Positions 1 to 8,710 of a stretch of DNA of 36,873 nt are shown one piece after another (the stretch's first letter is position 1; the number at the start of each line of letters is the position of its first letter). Position numbers and translations under genes: made by a program. The notes below the pieces were generated by a model. That model saw only the letters and a list, made by a program, of their open reading frames with translations. It did no database searches and was not told the DNA's origin. Source of the DNA: Acidobacteriota bacterium (GTDB lineage Bacteria > Acidobacteriota > Terriglobia > UBA7540); the NCBI GenBank assembly GCA_021787735.1, contig JAJYLL010000044.1, positions 1 to 36,873 of the forward strand, written 5' to 3'.

Positions 1-319
1 GAAGAAGATCACGAACCTCCCCTGAGACCAAGGGCTGGCAGAATTTTGCGACCGAATAAGGCTGCAAAGTAAGCAAATTTCGAACATAGAGAGCAACCTC
101 GGAAAATGTGCGCGAGGCTGGAAGCGGTAGGGGCACGCAGACCACCCGATGAAACAAGTGCGCGAGTTCGCTGTGCCGGTCACCATCATATTTACGATAG
201 AAAGTGAAGAGAGTCACTTCGTGTCTTTTCGCCAACTGTTGCAAAATGCTGTAGCTGCGTATCTTGCCACCGGTGTCGGGTGGGACCAGACCTCCCGCCT
301 TGACCCAAAGAATTCTCAT
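1..319 (-). CDS. Glycosyltransferase (GT4-like, exosortase/EPS-associated), N-terminal part
   Basis: This is the N-terminal 106 residues of a glycosyltransferase that runs off the left edge of the window. The ATG at 317-319 opens a frame starting MRILWVKAGGLVPPDTGGK, followed by IRSYSILQQLAKRHEVTLF. This is the usual start of GT4/GT-B enzymes of PEP-CTERM/EpsH sugar-transferase type: a first beta strand, a Gly-Gly-Lys-Ile-Arg loop, and then a helix ending in RHEVTL. It begins 9 bp after the stop codon of the upstream dehydrogenase, with GGTAGG ahead of the start, so it is the next gene of the EPS operon. The frame stays open to base 1. The catalytic C-terminal half is not visible, so donor and acceptor sugars cannot be guessed. 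Confidence 0.8.
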   Translation of the reverse strand, partial: MRILWVKAGGLVPPDTGGKIRSYSILQQLAKRHEVTLFTFYRKYDGDRHSELAHLFHRVVCVPLPLPASRTFSEVALYVRNLLTLQPYSVAKFCQPLVSGEVRDLL

Positions 320-328
320 GCGCACAAC

Positions 329-1663
329 CTACCAGCAAATTCCTTCGCACACTGCAGTCGTATTGATTCTCTGCGACTTTTCGAGACTCACGAGGTCGAC
401 GACGATCTGTTCTGGGCGCAAATTCCCATTCAGCTTTTCGGTCTCGACACTGTGCGTCCCGATCACGACAACTTCTGCAGTCTCCACGACTTCTCTTAGA
501 TCCGGTGACAATAGCGAACCGATATGCGGGATGACCTGCTCGATGAATTGACGGTTTGACCCAACCAACTGCCCGAGCGAAACCTGCGGATCCCAGATCC
601 TGATCTGGCACCCTTCACCAAGCAGTCGCTTTACCAGCAGAACATGCGGGCTTTCCCTCAGGTCGTCGGTACCGGCCTTGAAACTGAGGCCCAGCAATCC
701 CACTTTCCTTTTCCCTGTGCGGAGAACCAGGTCCACACCGCGCGCAATGTGCTCGGAGTTGCTCAGTAGAACTGACTCAAGCAAGGGGAGACGAAGGTCG
801 AGTTCCTTGGCCCTGTACTGCAACGCCCGAATATCCTTCGGAAGACACGACCCGCCAAATGCGAAACCCGGCGAGAGGTACCGATGCGAAATATTCAACT
901 TTGTGTCGGAAAGGAAAACCTTCGTCACCATCTGCGTATCCACCCCAAGGTGTTTCGCCAGAGTTCCCATTTCATTTGCAAATCCAACTTTTACGGCGTG
1001 GAAGGCATTGGACATGTACTTGATCATTTCTGCATCAGCCAAGCTAGTCTCCCAGATGCTAGTGGGAGACCACTGGTAGAGGTCGCGCAATAGACCCAGT
1101 TGTTCAGGCAATTCTGCACCCAGAACGGTGTAGGGAGGATGAAAGAAGTCCTCCACTGCAGTGCCCTCGCGCATGAACTCGGGGTTGTAACAGAGATCAA
1201 AATCAACACCAGCGCACTTCCCACTGCTCTGCTCCAGTACCGGCAAGGCCAGGGATTTCGTTGTGCCCGGCAAAACCGTGCTGCGCAGTACCACAACGTG
1301 GGATGACCCTTTCTTCGCAATTCCCTGCCCTATTTCTCTGCAGACCTGTTCAACGTGCCAGAGATCGAGTTTGCCATTCCGCTGGCTCGGCGTACCTACA
1401 CACACAAAGGACAAGTCCGTTTCACAAACCGCGCTGGTAGTGTCGGTTGTGGCATGCAAGTGGCAGGCCTGACGCCCCTCAGCAATCAGGTCGCCGAGCC
1501 CCACCTCAACAATTGGGCTTTGGCCTGCCTCCAGCATTTCGACCTTCGCTGGGTTCACATCTACCCCGATTACACTATGCCCTAAGTGTGCAAAACATGC
1601 CGCTGTGACTGAACCAACATATCCCAGGCCAAAAACACTAACTTGACGTGTTCTTACTCCCAT
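329..1663 (-). CDS. GDP-mannose / UDP-glucose 6-dehydrogenase family protein
   Basis: This 444-residue NAD-dependent nucleotide-sugar dehydrogenase oxidises the C6 hydroxyl of a UDP- or GDP-hexose to a uronic acid. It would supply an acidic sugar for the polymer made by this operon. The N-terminal Rossmann motif is visible (VFGLGYVGSV, Gly12, Gly14, Gly17). The catalytic cysteine is Cys273 in GFAFGGSCLPKD, and the C-terminal UDP-binding-type domain follows (GLSFKAGTDDLRESP). Length is normal for the family. The GFAFGGSCLPKD loop and the ARG-less YLSPGFAFG context look more like the GDP-mannose dehydrogenase (AlgD) branch than UDP-glucose dehydrogenase, but I would not fix the substrate. It starts 3 bp after the double glycosyltransferase stop, so it is co-transcribed. 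Confidence 0.9.
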   Translation of the reverse strand: MGVRTRQVSVFGLGYVGSVTAACFAHLGHSVIGVDVNPAKVEMLEAGQSPIVEVGLGDLIAEGRQACHLHATTDTTSAVCETDLSFVCVGTPSQRNGKLDLWHVEQVCREIGQGIAKKGSSHVVVLRSTVLPGTTKSLALPVLEQSSGKCAGVDFDLCYNPEFMREGTAVEDFFHPPYTVLGAELPEQLGLLRDLYQWSPTSIWETSLADAEMIKYMSNAFHAVKVGFANEMGTLAKHLGVDTQMVTKVFLSDTKLNISHRYLSPGFAFGGSCLPKDIRALQYRAKELDLRLPLLESVLLSNSEHIARGVDLVLRTGKRKVGLLGLSFKAGTDDLRESPHVLLVKRLLGEGCQIRIWDPQVSLGQLVGSNRQFIEQVIPHIGSLLSPDLREVVETAEVVVIGTHSVETEKLNGNLRPEQIVVDLVSLEKSQRINTTAVCEGICW

Positions 1664-1666
1664 AGC

Positions 1667-4081
1667 TCACTCCCCCCGTAAAACACTTGCCCTCTCCTTA
1701 ACACTCACCTCGCCACAAACAGTTCCCTCGTATCGACTCCCTTCCTGAATTTGAGGTCTACCAGGAAAATCACTGTCCACTGCCAGAACTCCGTCCGACT
1801 GAGGAGAGTCGCTCAACGATCTATAAATCTGCAGCCACTCATTTCCAACGACGTCCCAACCATACCGCTGCGACTTTTCAAAAGCATACTTAGCCAGATG
1901 CGACGCGAGGTCCGCATCCTGAAGTAACCGGATGATGTGTTCCGCAAGTGCTTGCCAATCGCCTGGATCGCAAAGTAAGCCGGTACGTTCGTGCTCGACC
2001 AAGTAACGAATGCCCTCGGGGGCTGTACTGACTACGGGCGTTCCACATGCAAAGGCTTCCAGGATCGAAACAGGCATGTTGTCCAGCCAGGAGGCATTGA
2101 CAAAAATATCTGCTCGATCGTAGAAGCGGTGGATTTGGTCGGGTGCAACTGGCCCTGTAAACTCGACTCCGGTGAGACCCTTCTCCGCAATGTATTGCCG
2201 AATCTTCGCCTCCTGGCTTCCTTTGCCGACAAGGCAGAGTCTTGCCGAGGGAAACTCCTTCTTAACTCTTTCAAAGCAACGAACCACTAGATCCACGCTG
2301 TAATACGGTTCAAAGCCTCGGGTACAGATGAGCCACGGACGTAGGGGTCGCCGAGGGTGGTAACGAAACTGCGTAAAGTCCACAGAATTTGGGACCTCTT
2401 TGGCTTCAAGGCCGTAGTCCCTGAACACATCCACCAAGTACCCTGATGGGACGATCAGGCGGTCAGTTCGCCGAAGGACCGCCCGCGCCGTCCGCCAGTG
2501 CTCTAAGTGATCTCGGGCTTCTCCGCTGTGGTAGTGAATCAAAACCCTCTTCCCTCGTAAACGAGCCACGAGCCAAGCCGGCATTGGTGCCAACAGGAAC
2601 GACCAATAAGATGCCGAAAAAATGTGCGCGATATCAATGTCCTTCATGCCTCGCCATAACGCCGCAAAGTAGAATGGCGTACGCACCGCCGTCCGCAGGC
2701 AAGGAATCCCATCTGTCCACCTCAACAATCTAGGGAATGGAGGGTCAATGGATATAAAGCTGGCTTGCACCCGTTCGTCCGTTTTCCATTGGTCAAGCAG
2801 GAGCTTGGCCTGCCCAGACTGCCCTCCGATATACCTTAATGATGGGGCCACAATTCCCACACGAATGGCACGTGTTGGCGATCTGGCCTCTTGTGGGATT
2901 TGAGCACGTGAACGTGCGCGCGGACCTTTTGCAGAAAGCAGTCCCAGATAGAGCTCTTGATATTGGGCCTGCACCTTTTCAATGCTGAAATTCTCGAAAA
3001 CAGCTTCTCGCCCTTTTTTCCCCCATTCCTCTCCCATCCCGCAATTTGAAAGCAGGGCATCGACTGCTTGCGTAAGCCCTTCCTCATCGTTCAATGGCAC
3101 AAGCAATCCTGTCTGTCTGTCCTGGACAAGCTCCGGATTCCCTCCCACTCGATAAGCGACGACAGGCTTCCCGGCCGCCATCGACTCAATAATCGTGTTT
3201 GAAAGACTTTCCGATAAGGAGGGCAACACGGAAATATCGATTGATGCAAGGATTGATGGAATATCGCGGCGATCTCCCAGAAATATGACCGAATTCCTGA
3301 TACCCAACCGCTCGGCCATAGCCTCTAAAGACCCGCGCAAGGGACCATCCCCAGCCAAGACGTACTCCACTTGCGGGTGCTTCGGAGCCAATCTCGCGGC
3401 GACACGCAAGAGAGCTGCGTGGTTCTTCACCTTGTGATTCATCCTCGCAATCATTCCTACCCTGATGACAGCCGAAGATCGCGGCAAGGCTGGAACCGCA
3501 CTTGCGAATGCTTCGGGAGATAAAGCATTTCGGATGATCACGATTTTCCGTCGGGAAAGCCCACGGGCCAAAAGCCCGCTTGCTGCGGCATCGGAATTAC
3601 ATACGACTTTGTCACACCAGCGAAAAGCCATCATCTGCGCTGCTGCCTGGCGCGGAGTCAGCAAGTCCCCAACTTGGCGCTGGCTCCCGATCACGACTGG
3701 CACACGAGCCAAGCACGCTGTAGGAATAAGCATGAGATTGGAATAGAAATCGAAGGCGTGGGCGATCAAAATCTTGTCCTGGCGAAGTCGGCGGGCCAAA
3801 TCCAACCGAGCTCTCTGCGCCTGAAGAGTGAAAAAACTTCCGCCTAAGTCGAACTCTGTAACGCCTGGCGTCTCAGCCAGAAGAGGGCCAATCCGTTTCA
3901 AACAACCCAGATGAAGACCAAAAACATCCCTTGACAGAGCGTGAGCAAGAGTAACGAACTGCCGTTCACTTCCCCCTGTCTCGAGTGTGTTCGTCATCAG
4001 GAACACATTCGTGCGATCCCGCAAATCGGCAAGCGGAGGTGCAGTCTTCGAGGGTGCGGGAGAAATTTCCGCCGGCCTCAC
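1667..4081 (-). CDS. Fused tandem GT4 glycosyltransferase (two GT-B enzymes in one chain)
   Basis: This 804-residue protein contains two complete family-4-like glycosyltransferases. The first covers about residues 24-383, with the donor-loop motif ETGGSERQ near residue 34 and an EX7E motif at Glu291-Glu299. A charged linker (about 384-404) leads to the second (about 405-775), which restarts with a fresh N-terminal strand RVGIVAPSLRYIGGQSG. In the second unit the EX7E motif reads D-X7-E (DNMPVSILE), so its first acidic residue is aspartate. Each would transfer a sugar from a nucleotide donor to the lipid-linked EPS repeat unit on the cytoplasmic side. The GTG start overlaps the amidotransferase stop by 4 bp (GTGA), giving tight translational coupling. 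No stop or frameshift lies between the halves, so the fusion appears genuine. A short tail after about residue 775 has no recognisable domain. Confidence 0.88.
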   Translation of the reverse strand: MRPAEISPAPSKTAPPLADLRDRTNVFLMTNTLETGGSERQFVTLAHALSRDVFGLHLGCLKRIGPLLAETPGVTEFDLGGSFFTLQAQRARLDLARRLRQDKILIAHAFDFYSNLMLIPTACLARVPVVIGSQRQVGDLLTPRQAAAQMMAFRWCDKVVCNSDAAASGLLARGLSRRKIVIIRNALSPEAFASAVPALPRSSAVIRVGMIARMNHKVKNHAALLRVAARLAPKHPQVEYVLAGDGPLRGSLEAMAERLGIRNSVIFLGDRRDIPSILASIDISVLPSLSESLSNTIIESMAAGKPVVAYRVGGNPELVQDRQTGLLVPLNDEEGLTQAVDALLSNCGMGEEWGKKGREAVFENFSIEKVQAQYQELYLGLLSAKGPRARSRAQIPQEARSPTRAIRVGIVAPSLRYIGGQSGQAKLLLDQWKTDERVQASFISIDPPFPRLLRWTDGIPCLRTAVRTPFYFAALWRGMKDIDIAHIFSASYWSFLLAPMPAWLVARLRGKRVLIHYHSGEARDHLEHWRTARAVLRRTDRLIVPSGYLVDVFRDYGLEAKEVPNSVDFTQFRYHPRRPLRPWLICTRGFEPYYSVDLVVRCFERVKKEFPSARLCLVGKGSQEAKIRQYIAEKGLTGVEFTGPVAPDQIHRFYDRADIFVNASWLDNMPVSILEAFACGTPVVSTAPEGIRYLVEHERTGLLCDPGDWQALAEHIIRLLQDADLASHLAKYAFEKSQRYGWDVVGNEWLQIYRSLSDSPQSDGVLAVDSDFPGRPQIQEGSRYEGTVCGEVSVKERASVLRGE

Positions 4082-6069
4082 GGGACCTCCAACGGTGAGA
4101 GTGCAATCTGACCCGCTGATTCACTGCTAGCGCCTGCCCGCCCAGGCTGTAAGGTCGACACTGTAATGGGAGCTGGCCGTGAAGGCCCGCTTGGCAGGAT
4201 CTCCAGAAAGTTCCTATGCCAAAGCTCGAAGACCAATAGCTGCCATAACTTTCCCGAATGGTCACGACGGCCGCGCCAGTGTTCATCCAGCAGATCACGT
4301 ACCGCCTTGGGCTCAAAGTAACCCCGCTGGATCGAACGCGGTTCCAAAAGCAGACGTGCGAGTTCGCCCTTGAACTCCTTCCGCATCCAATGCCGAAGGG
4401 GAAGGGCAAATCCCTGCTTCTTTCGGTTGAGCACTTCCGGCGGCACCCCGACACGCTCAGCCAATCGCTTCAGCAAATATTTCTGTGTTCCGCTACGAAA
4501 TTTCAAGCCTATGGGCAATCCCGTCACCCACTCGACCAAGCGGTGGTCAAGCAAGGGAGAGCGAACCTCGAGGGAGCTTGCCATGCTCATCCGGTCGACC
4601 TTAGTAAGGATGTCCCCGGCCAAATAGGTCTTAGTGTCAAAGTACATCATCCGGCTCAGGTGGTCCTGAGCAGGCGCCGACTCAAAGAGGGCCCGACAAA
4701 CATCAAAAGGATCCTCGCAATGCTCCGCAAGGGCCAAGAAATCCTTTGAGAACAGCCGCCTTTCCCGAGTTCCAGGAGGCAGAAAGGAAATGGAATCCAG
4801 GTAGCGATCGGGTTCGGGAAGCGATACGTTGCGTATGAAATTCCGTCCCCACGTGCCGTAGGGCAAACGCGGAAAAACAATTTCCCGATAAAACCGGCCA
4901 CACACTCCCGGGATCAATCTGGATAAGGAACGACGCCGTAAGTCAACCGAATAGCGGGAATACCCGGCGAAAAATTCGTCTCCGCCATCTCCGGAAAGCG
5001 CTACGGTCACATGTCCGCGGGCCATGCGAGATACATAATATGTGGGAATAATCGAGGAGTCTGCAAATGGCTCTTCCAACCCCCGGGTCAAGTCTTGCAG
5101 GACTTGACCGATATCAGGGCAAACTGTGAGCTCATTGTGATCTGTCTGAAAGCGTTCCGCGACCATTCGGGCATAGTCAGCTTCATTGAAATCCTGTTCA
5201 GGAAACCTGATCGAGAATGTCTGGAGTGGCTTCGAGCTGGCACGCGCAGCAAGGGCTACAATCGCTGAAGAATCTGTTCCGCCACTCAGCAAGGCCCCCA
5301 ATGGGACGTCGGAAATAAGCCGTATGCGAGTGGCTTCCGAAAGGCGGGATTCTAACTCCTCCAGGCACGACTCTTCTGGCCCTGCGTGGCCGTTTCCATA
5401 CGCCGGCAGCTCCCAGTACTGGCGTACTTGCACTGAACCATTCCGGTATTCCAACAGATGTCCGGGCGGCAATTTGTGAATACCGATAAAAGCAGTTCGT
5501 GGGTCAAGAATATAACCCAAGGAGAAAAACTGTATCAATGCCGCAGGGTCGACATCGGTCAACTCTGGATCCGCCGCAAGAATTGCTTTTATCTCGGATG
5601 CAAACAAGAAGCGGCCACCAGAATTGACGTAGTGGAGGGGCTTTTGACCCAGGCGGTCCCGAGCCAAGAGCAAAGCCCGACTCTTCTCGTCATATAGAGC
5701 AAATGCAAACATTCCCCGGAGCTTTTGCACACAGTCGGAGCCAAATTCTTCATAAAGGTGGACAATCACCTCGGTATCCGTCTGAGTATAGAAACGATGG
5801 GCTCGCTTCTCCAAGTCGGCCCTTAACTGAGGAAAGTTGTAAATCTCCCCATTGAAGACTACCCATACCGACCGGTCTTCGTTGTGAACAGGCTGGTGCC
5901 CTCCCGCCACATCGATAATGCTTAGCCGCCGCATCCCTAATCCGACGGAGCCTTTGACATAGATCCCCTCGTCGTCCGGCCCTCGGTGCACAATTGTCTG
6001 ACACATCCTGTGGACGGCCTCCACGCTGATGTCAGACTGATTTCCTACCATTCCGGCAATCCCGCACAT
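4078..6069 (-). CDS. Asparagine-synthase-type glutamine amidotransferase, exosortase/EPS-associated
   Basis: This 663-residue enzyme has a class II glutamine amidotransferase domain followed by an ATP-pyrophosphatase synthetase domain. The chosen start is the ATG at 6067-6069, because it puts the nucleophile Cys at position 2 (MCGIAGMVG). That cysteine must be N-terminal to work. The start also has a GAGGAA Shine-Dalgarno about 9 bp upstream. A longer reading from 6174 would bury the cysteine 36 residues inside. The synthetase P-loop is SGGTDS at residues 262-267. Family members in PEP-CTERM/EPS loci probably amidate a sugar uronate or peptide rather than make bulk asparagine; this is inference from context. 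It is coupled to the downstream double glycosyltransferase by overlapping codons and follows a 114-bp spacer after the ligase gene. Confidence 0.9.
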   Translation of the reverse strand: MCGIAGMVGNQSDISVEAVHRMCQTIVHRGPDDEGIYVKGSVGLGMRRLSIIDVAGGHQPVHNEDRSVWVVFNGEIYNFPQLRADLEKRAHRFYTQTDTEVIVHLYEEFGSDCVQKLRGMFAFALYDEKSRALLLARDRLGQKPLHYVNSGGRFLFASEIKAILAADPELTDVDPAALIQFFSLGYILDPRTAFIGIHKLPPGHLLEYRNGSVQVRQYWELPAYGNGHAGPEESCLEELESRLSEATRIRLISDVPLGALLSGGTDSSAIVALAARASSKPLQTFSIRFPEQDFNEADYARMVAERFQTDHNELTVCPDIGQVLQDLTRGLEEPFADSSIIPTYYVSRMARGHVTVALSGDGGDEFFAGYSRYSVDLRRRSLSRLIPGVCGRFYREIVFPRLPYGTWGRNFIRNVSLPEPDRYLDSISFLPPGTRERRLFSKDFLALAEHCEDPFDVCRALFESAPAQDHLSRMMYFDTKTYLAGDILTKVDRMSMASSLEVRSPLLDHRLVEWVTGLPIGLKFRSGTQKYLLKRLAERVGVPPEVLNRKKQGFALPLRHWMRKEFKGELARLLLEPRSIQRGYFEPKAVRDLLDEHWRGRRDHSGKLWQLLVFELWHRNFLEILPSGPSRPAPITVSTLQPGRAGASSESAGQIALSPLEVP

Positions 6070-6183
6070 CGACTTGTTCCTCAGAAATATTTCAGAAGAG
6101 CCATCTAGCTCCGGTGCCGACCAAGCCAAAACCCGGTCGAAACACGCTGCCCCAGCCATTAAGCTTCGAATCAATTCCAGGCG

Positions 6184-7524
6184 TCAGTCCGCACCTATCG
6201 TAGCAACGGAACCCGCGTTTTCTGGCAATCTGGTCCGGTAGTTGTCCATTCCCGCATTTGTGTGCACTGAATCCGGTCGAGATTCTCTGGCCTCCCGTTC
6301 GATTGCAATCTTGTGAAAGGCCGCCGTATATGCCATGAGCATGTAAGGGAAAAACTGATATTCGATACTCGAGAACAAAGACCCCACAAGGAGGGTGATC
6401 ATTGCCACCTTCAATCCCCCGCGCCAAAGCTGCAACTCTTCCACATCGCCTTCGGAAGCTCCCGTTTGCCTGAGATTTGAAAATGACTTCTTGGCCATCA
6501 GCAAAAACAGAATCAGCGCTGCGATTCCACCCTCAGCGCTCAATTCTGTCAGGGAGTTGTGCGTGACGTGCCAGTTGCCGGAAACAACTTGGAAGTTGCC
6601 GGGCCCTACTCCAAAAAGAGGATGTTCTGCCGTCACATAAAGACTGGTGAAGAGTAAACCCTCGCGCTGTTGAAATGAACCATATGCCGACCCGCTTGCG
6701 GCTGGGTTTTTAAATGCGTCAAAACGGGTCTCCATCAATTTCCTGGGAGCAATTGCAACAATTGCCAATGCAAGGACAGCGCCGACGACCAAGAGATAGC
6801 GCCGACCACCCTTCAATCCGAACTCCCAGAGACAAACCAGAAGACTGATAAAGAGAACAATTAGCCCGCTGCGTGAAGCGGTCAAGAATACAGCGTACGC
6901 CATCGCCGCCATGCAGAAAATCCAAACCAACTTCTTGAGGACATTCGTTGAACGGTGCAGAAAAATCCAGCATAAGGGAAATCCCAGAGCGATCGCAAAG
7001 GCCAGATCATTAGGGTTGCCGTAAATTCCATTTAAGCTTCCCGTAAGGCGACCCATTACAGTTTGAGATTCGAAGATCGAAACAATCGCGACCAGGGCAA
7101 AGCAGGAGGCCTGAATGAAGACAAGTTTTCGAAGCCGTCCGAGCGTTGTTACCGTTAGAATGACGACAATCACAATAAGAACTATCTTTGAAAAACCGTA
7201 AACAACGGCTTGAAAGGCTCCCCCCCGCCAGACCGGTGAAAAAACAGCCGCTGCAAAAAGCTGGAAAAACAGTGCAAGCAGGTACCACATCTCGCGCGGA
7301 AGCGCGAACATGCCGGCCCCTGAACCTAAAGCGGCGAATGCGAACCCGACGATAGCAAGCCCCCCCGTTATGAGCGCTGGACGCAAGGTAGCCAGTCCAG
7401 GAATCCAATCCTCGGGGCGCGCGAAGTAGATCAAAACAAATGCCAGAAGGCTGGCATAGGCAAACCTATAAGAATGCCATGACACCTTCCCACTTGTCCC
7501 GTAAGTTTGGGTTCCTGTGATCAT
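6184..7524 (-). CDS. O-antigen ligase / Wzy-type polymerase, exosortase-associated
   Basis: This 446-residue multi-pass inner-membrane protein has about ten to twelve hydrophobic segments. The N-terminal region carries YFARPEDWIPGL, a signature I associate with the putative O-glycosylation ligases of exosortase loci. The large periplasmic loop has the Wzy_C-type pattern GVGPGNFQVV followed by HNSLTELSAEGG, where the His is the residue usually implicated in ligase or polymerase activity. It would either polymerise lipid-linked repeat units or transfer the glycan to an acceptor in the periplasm. It lies 46 bp after the GT2 gene and before the amidotransferase, in the same orientation. Sequence alone does not separate polymerase from ligase. 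Confidence 0.85.
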   Translation of the reverse strand: MITGTQTYGTSGKVSWHSYRFAYASLLAFVLIYFARPEDWIPGLATLRPALITGGLAIVGFAFAALGSGAGMFALPREMWYLLALFFQLFAAAVFSPVWRGGAFQAVVYGFSKIVLIVIVVILTVTTLGRLRKLVFIQASCFALVAIVSIFESQTVMGRLTGSLNGIYGNPNDLAFAIALGFPLCWIFLHRSTNVLKKLVWIFCMAAMAYAVFLTASRSGLIVLFISLLVCLWEFGLKGGRRYLLVVGAVLALAIVAIAPRKLMETRFDAFKNPAASGSAYGSFQQREGLLFTSLYVTAEHPLFGVGPGNFQVVSGNWHVTHNSLTELSAEGGIAALILFLLMAKKSFSNLRQTGASEGDVEELQLWRGGLKVAMITLLVGSLFSSIEYQFFPYMLMAYTAAFHKIAIEREARESRPDSVHTNAGMDNYRTRLPENAGSVATIGAD

Positions 7525-7570
7525 CGCTTTTACCGTCCGGGGAAAAGATGCAAAAACACCGGTCAGGCCA

Positions 7571-8710
7571 TCACATGCCGGATGTTGGCCGCTGCGATTG
7601 CCAAATCGTCTTTTCCCCCTTGACGAAATATACCAGGGCTATTATGGCCGCCACATTGAGCATAACAACGGTAAATGAAATGTTTGCCAATCTTTTGAAT
7701 ATTCCCAGGTTAACCCTGCTGAGGGAAAGCGCCGCCAAAGCATAGAGCACGAGTTGGGAAAAGAAGGCCAAGTGATAGAACAGGCCCGGCAGGAACCACG
7801 ACGTCACGAAAATGACCGCTAAGGCAAAAGGCACCCAGAGGCGGAACAGCTTATGGCTCACAAACTGAAGAGAAACCGGGTACGACGGCGTCAACACCCA
7901 CGGTGCAAGCTGTACCAATTGGTAGTTGCCCACCAGCGTCCGTACTTTGCGCCGGAACTCGTGCTGTGTGGTAGCTACCGTGTCAAAAGCAAGCGCTTTT
8001 GGTTCAAAAACAACTCGACTTCCGCTCTTGATCACCTGAAGCGGAAGGTATACGTCATCAAGAATGGTCCCCGGAGGAAAGGGAACAAACAATTTCCTCC
8101 GCACAGCATAGAGAGCCCCTGTGGCGCCAACCACTGAGCCTGCGGCACTTTCCCACTTCCGAATTTTCTTCTCAAGCCGCCAATAGAGGCCCACGCCTTG
8201 ATCGCCCGGTTTACCTCCGGGATCCCCGCCCATCATGAGCTCTCCAGAAACACAGCCAACAGCCGGGTCTGAAAAGTTTTCAACGAGCGTGCGGAGAGCA
8301 TCACGTCCAATCAGCTGGCGAGCATCTGTAAACACGAGAACTTCCCCGCGCGCATGTTTGACAGCCTTGTTGAGCGCCACCGCCTTGCCAAGGTGTTCAG
8401 TTGAAACAAGGGTGTGAACATTTTCAACCGTCTTCGCGGCAAGAAGTGCATTGGTACCGTCCGTTGACCCATCGGATATGACAATAATTTCGCGAAGGTC
8501 CCGAGGGTAATCGAGGGTGGCCAGATTCTGTAGTTTCCGGGAGATGCAGGCTTCTTCGTTACGTACAGCGATGATGATCGACACGAAGGGCTGGAAGGCG
8601 GCACGTTGAATTGGCCGCTTACAGTATCGGCTGCGTGCAAAGATAATCAACGGATAGCCCAAGTAGGTATACAGCACAAAAGCGGCAGAGAGCCAGAATG
8701 CCAGTGTCAT
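7571..8710 (-). CDS. Membrane-anchored family 2 glycosyltransferase
   Basis: This 379-residue GT2 enzyme is related to processive synthase-like transferases. It has one N-terminal transmembrane segment (about 3-25), then the catalytic GT-A domain beginning PFVSIIIAVRNEEACISRKL. The nucleotide-binding SDGSTDGT motif sits at 79-86, an acidic FTDAR site near residue 129, and a later acidic motif in DDVYLPLQV. Three C-terminal hydrophobic segments follow (about 285-365). It would add a sugar to the lipid-linked intermediate at the inner membrane. Its start overlaps the end of the sugar phosphate transferase gene by 4 bp (ATGA). The donor sugar cannot be told from sequence. The absence of a clear QXXRW motif argues against a true cellulose- or hyaluronan-type synthase. 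Confidence 0.85.
   Translation of the reverse strand: MTLAFWLSAAFVLYTYLGYPLIIFARSRYCKRPIQRAAFQPFVSIIIAVRNEEACISRKLQNLATLDYPRDLREIIVISDGSTDGTNALLAAKTVENVHTLVSTEHLGKAVALNKAVKHARGEVLVFTDARQLIGRDALRTLVENFSDPAVGCVSGELMMGGDPGGKPGDQGVGLYWRLEKKIRKWESAAGSVVGATGALYAVRRKLFVPFPPGTILDDVYLPLQVIKSGSRVVFEPKALAFDTVATTQHEFRRKVRTLVGNYQLVQLAPWVLTPSYPVSLQFVSHKLFRLWVPFALAVIFVTSWFLPGLFYHLAFFSQLVLYALAALSLSRVNLGIFKRLANISFTVVMLNVAAIIALVYFVKGEKTIWQSQRPTSGM

Noticed and set aside
6070-6174. N-terminal extension of the amidotransferase
   Set aside because: It would place the catalytic Cys 36 residues from the N-terminus, and the internal ATG has a better ribosome-binding site.
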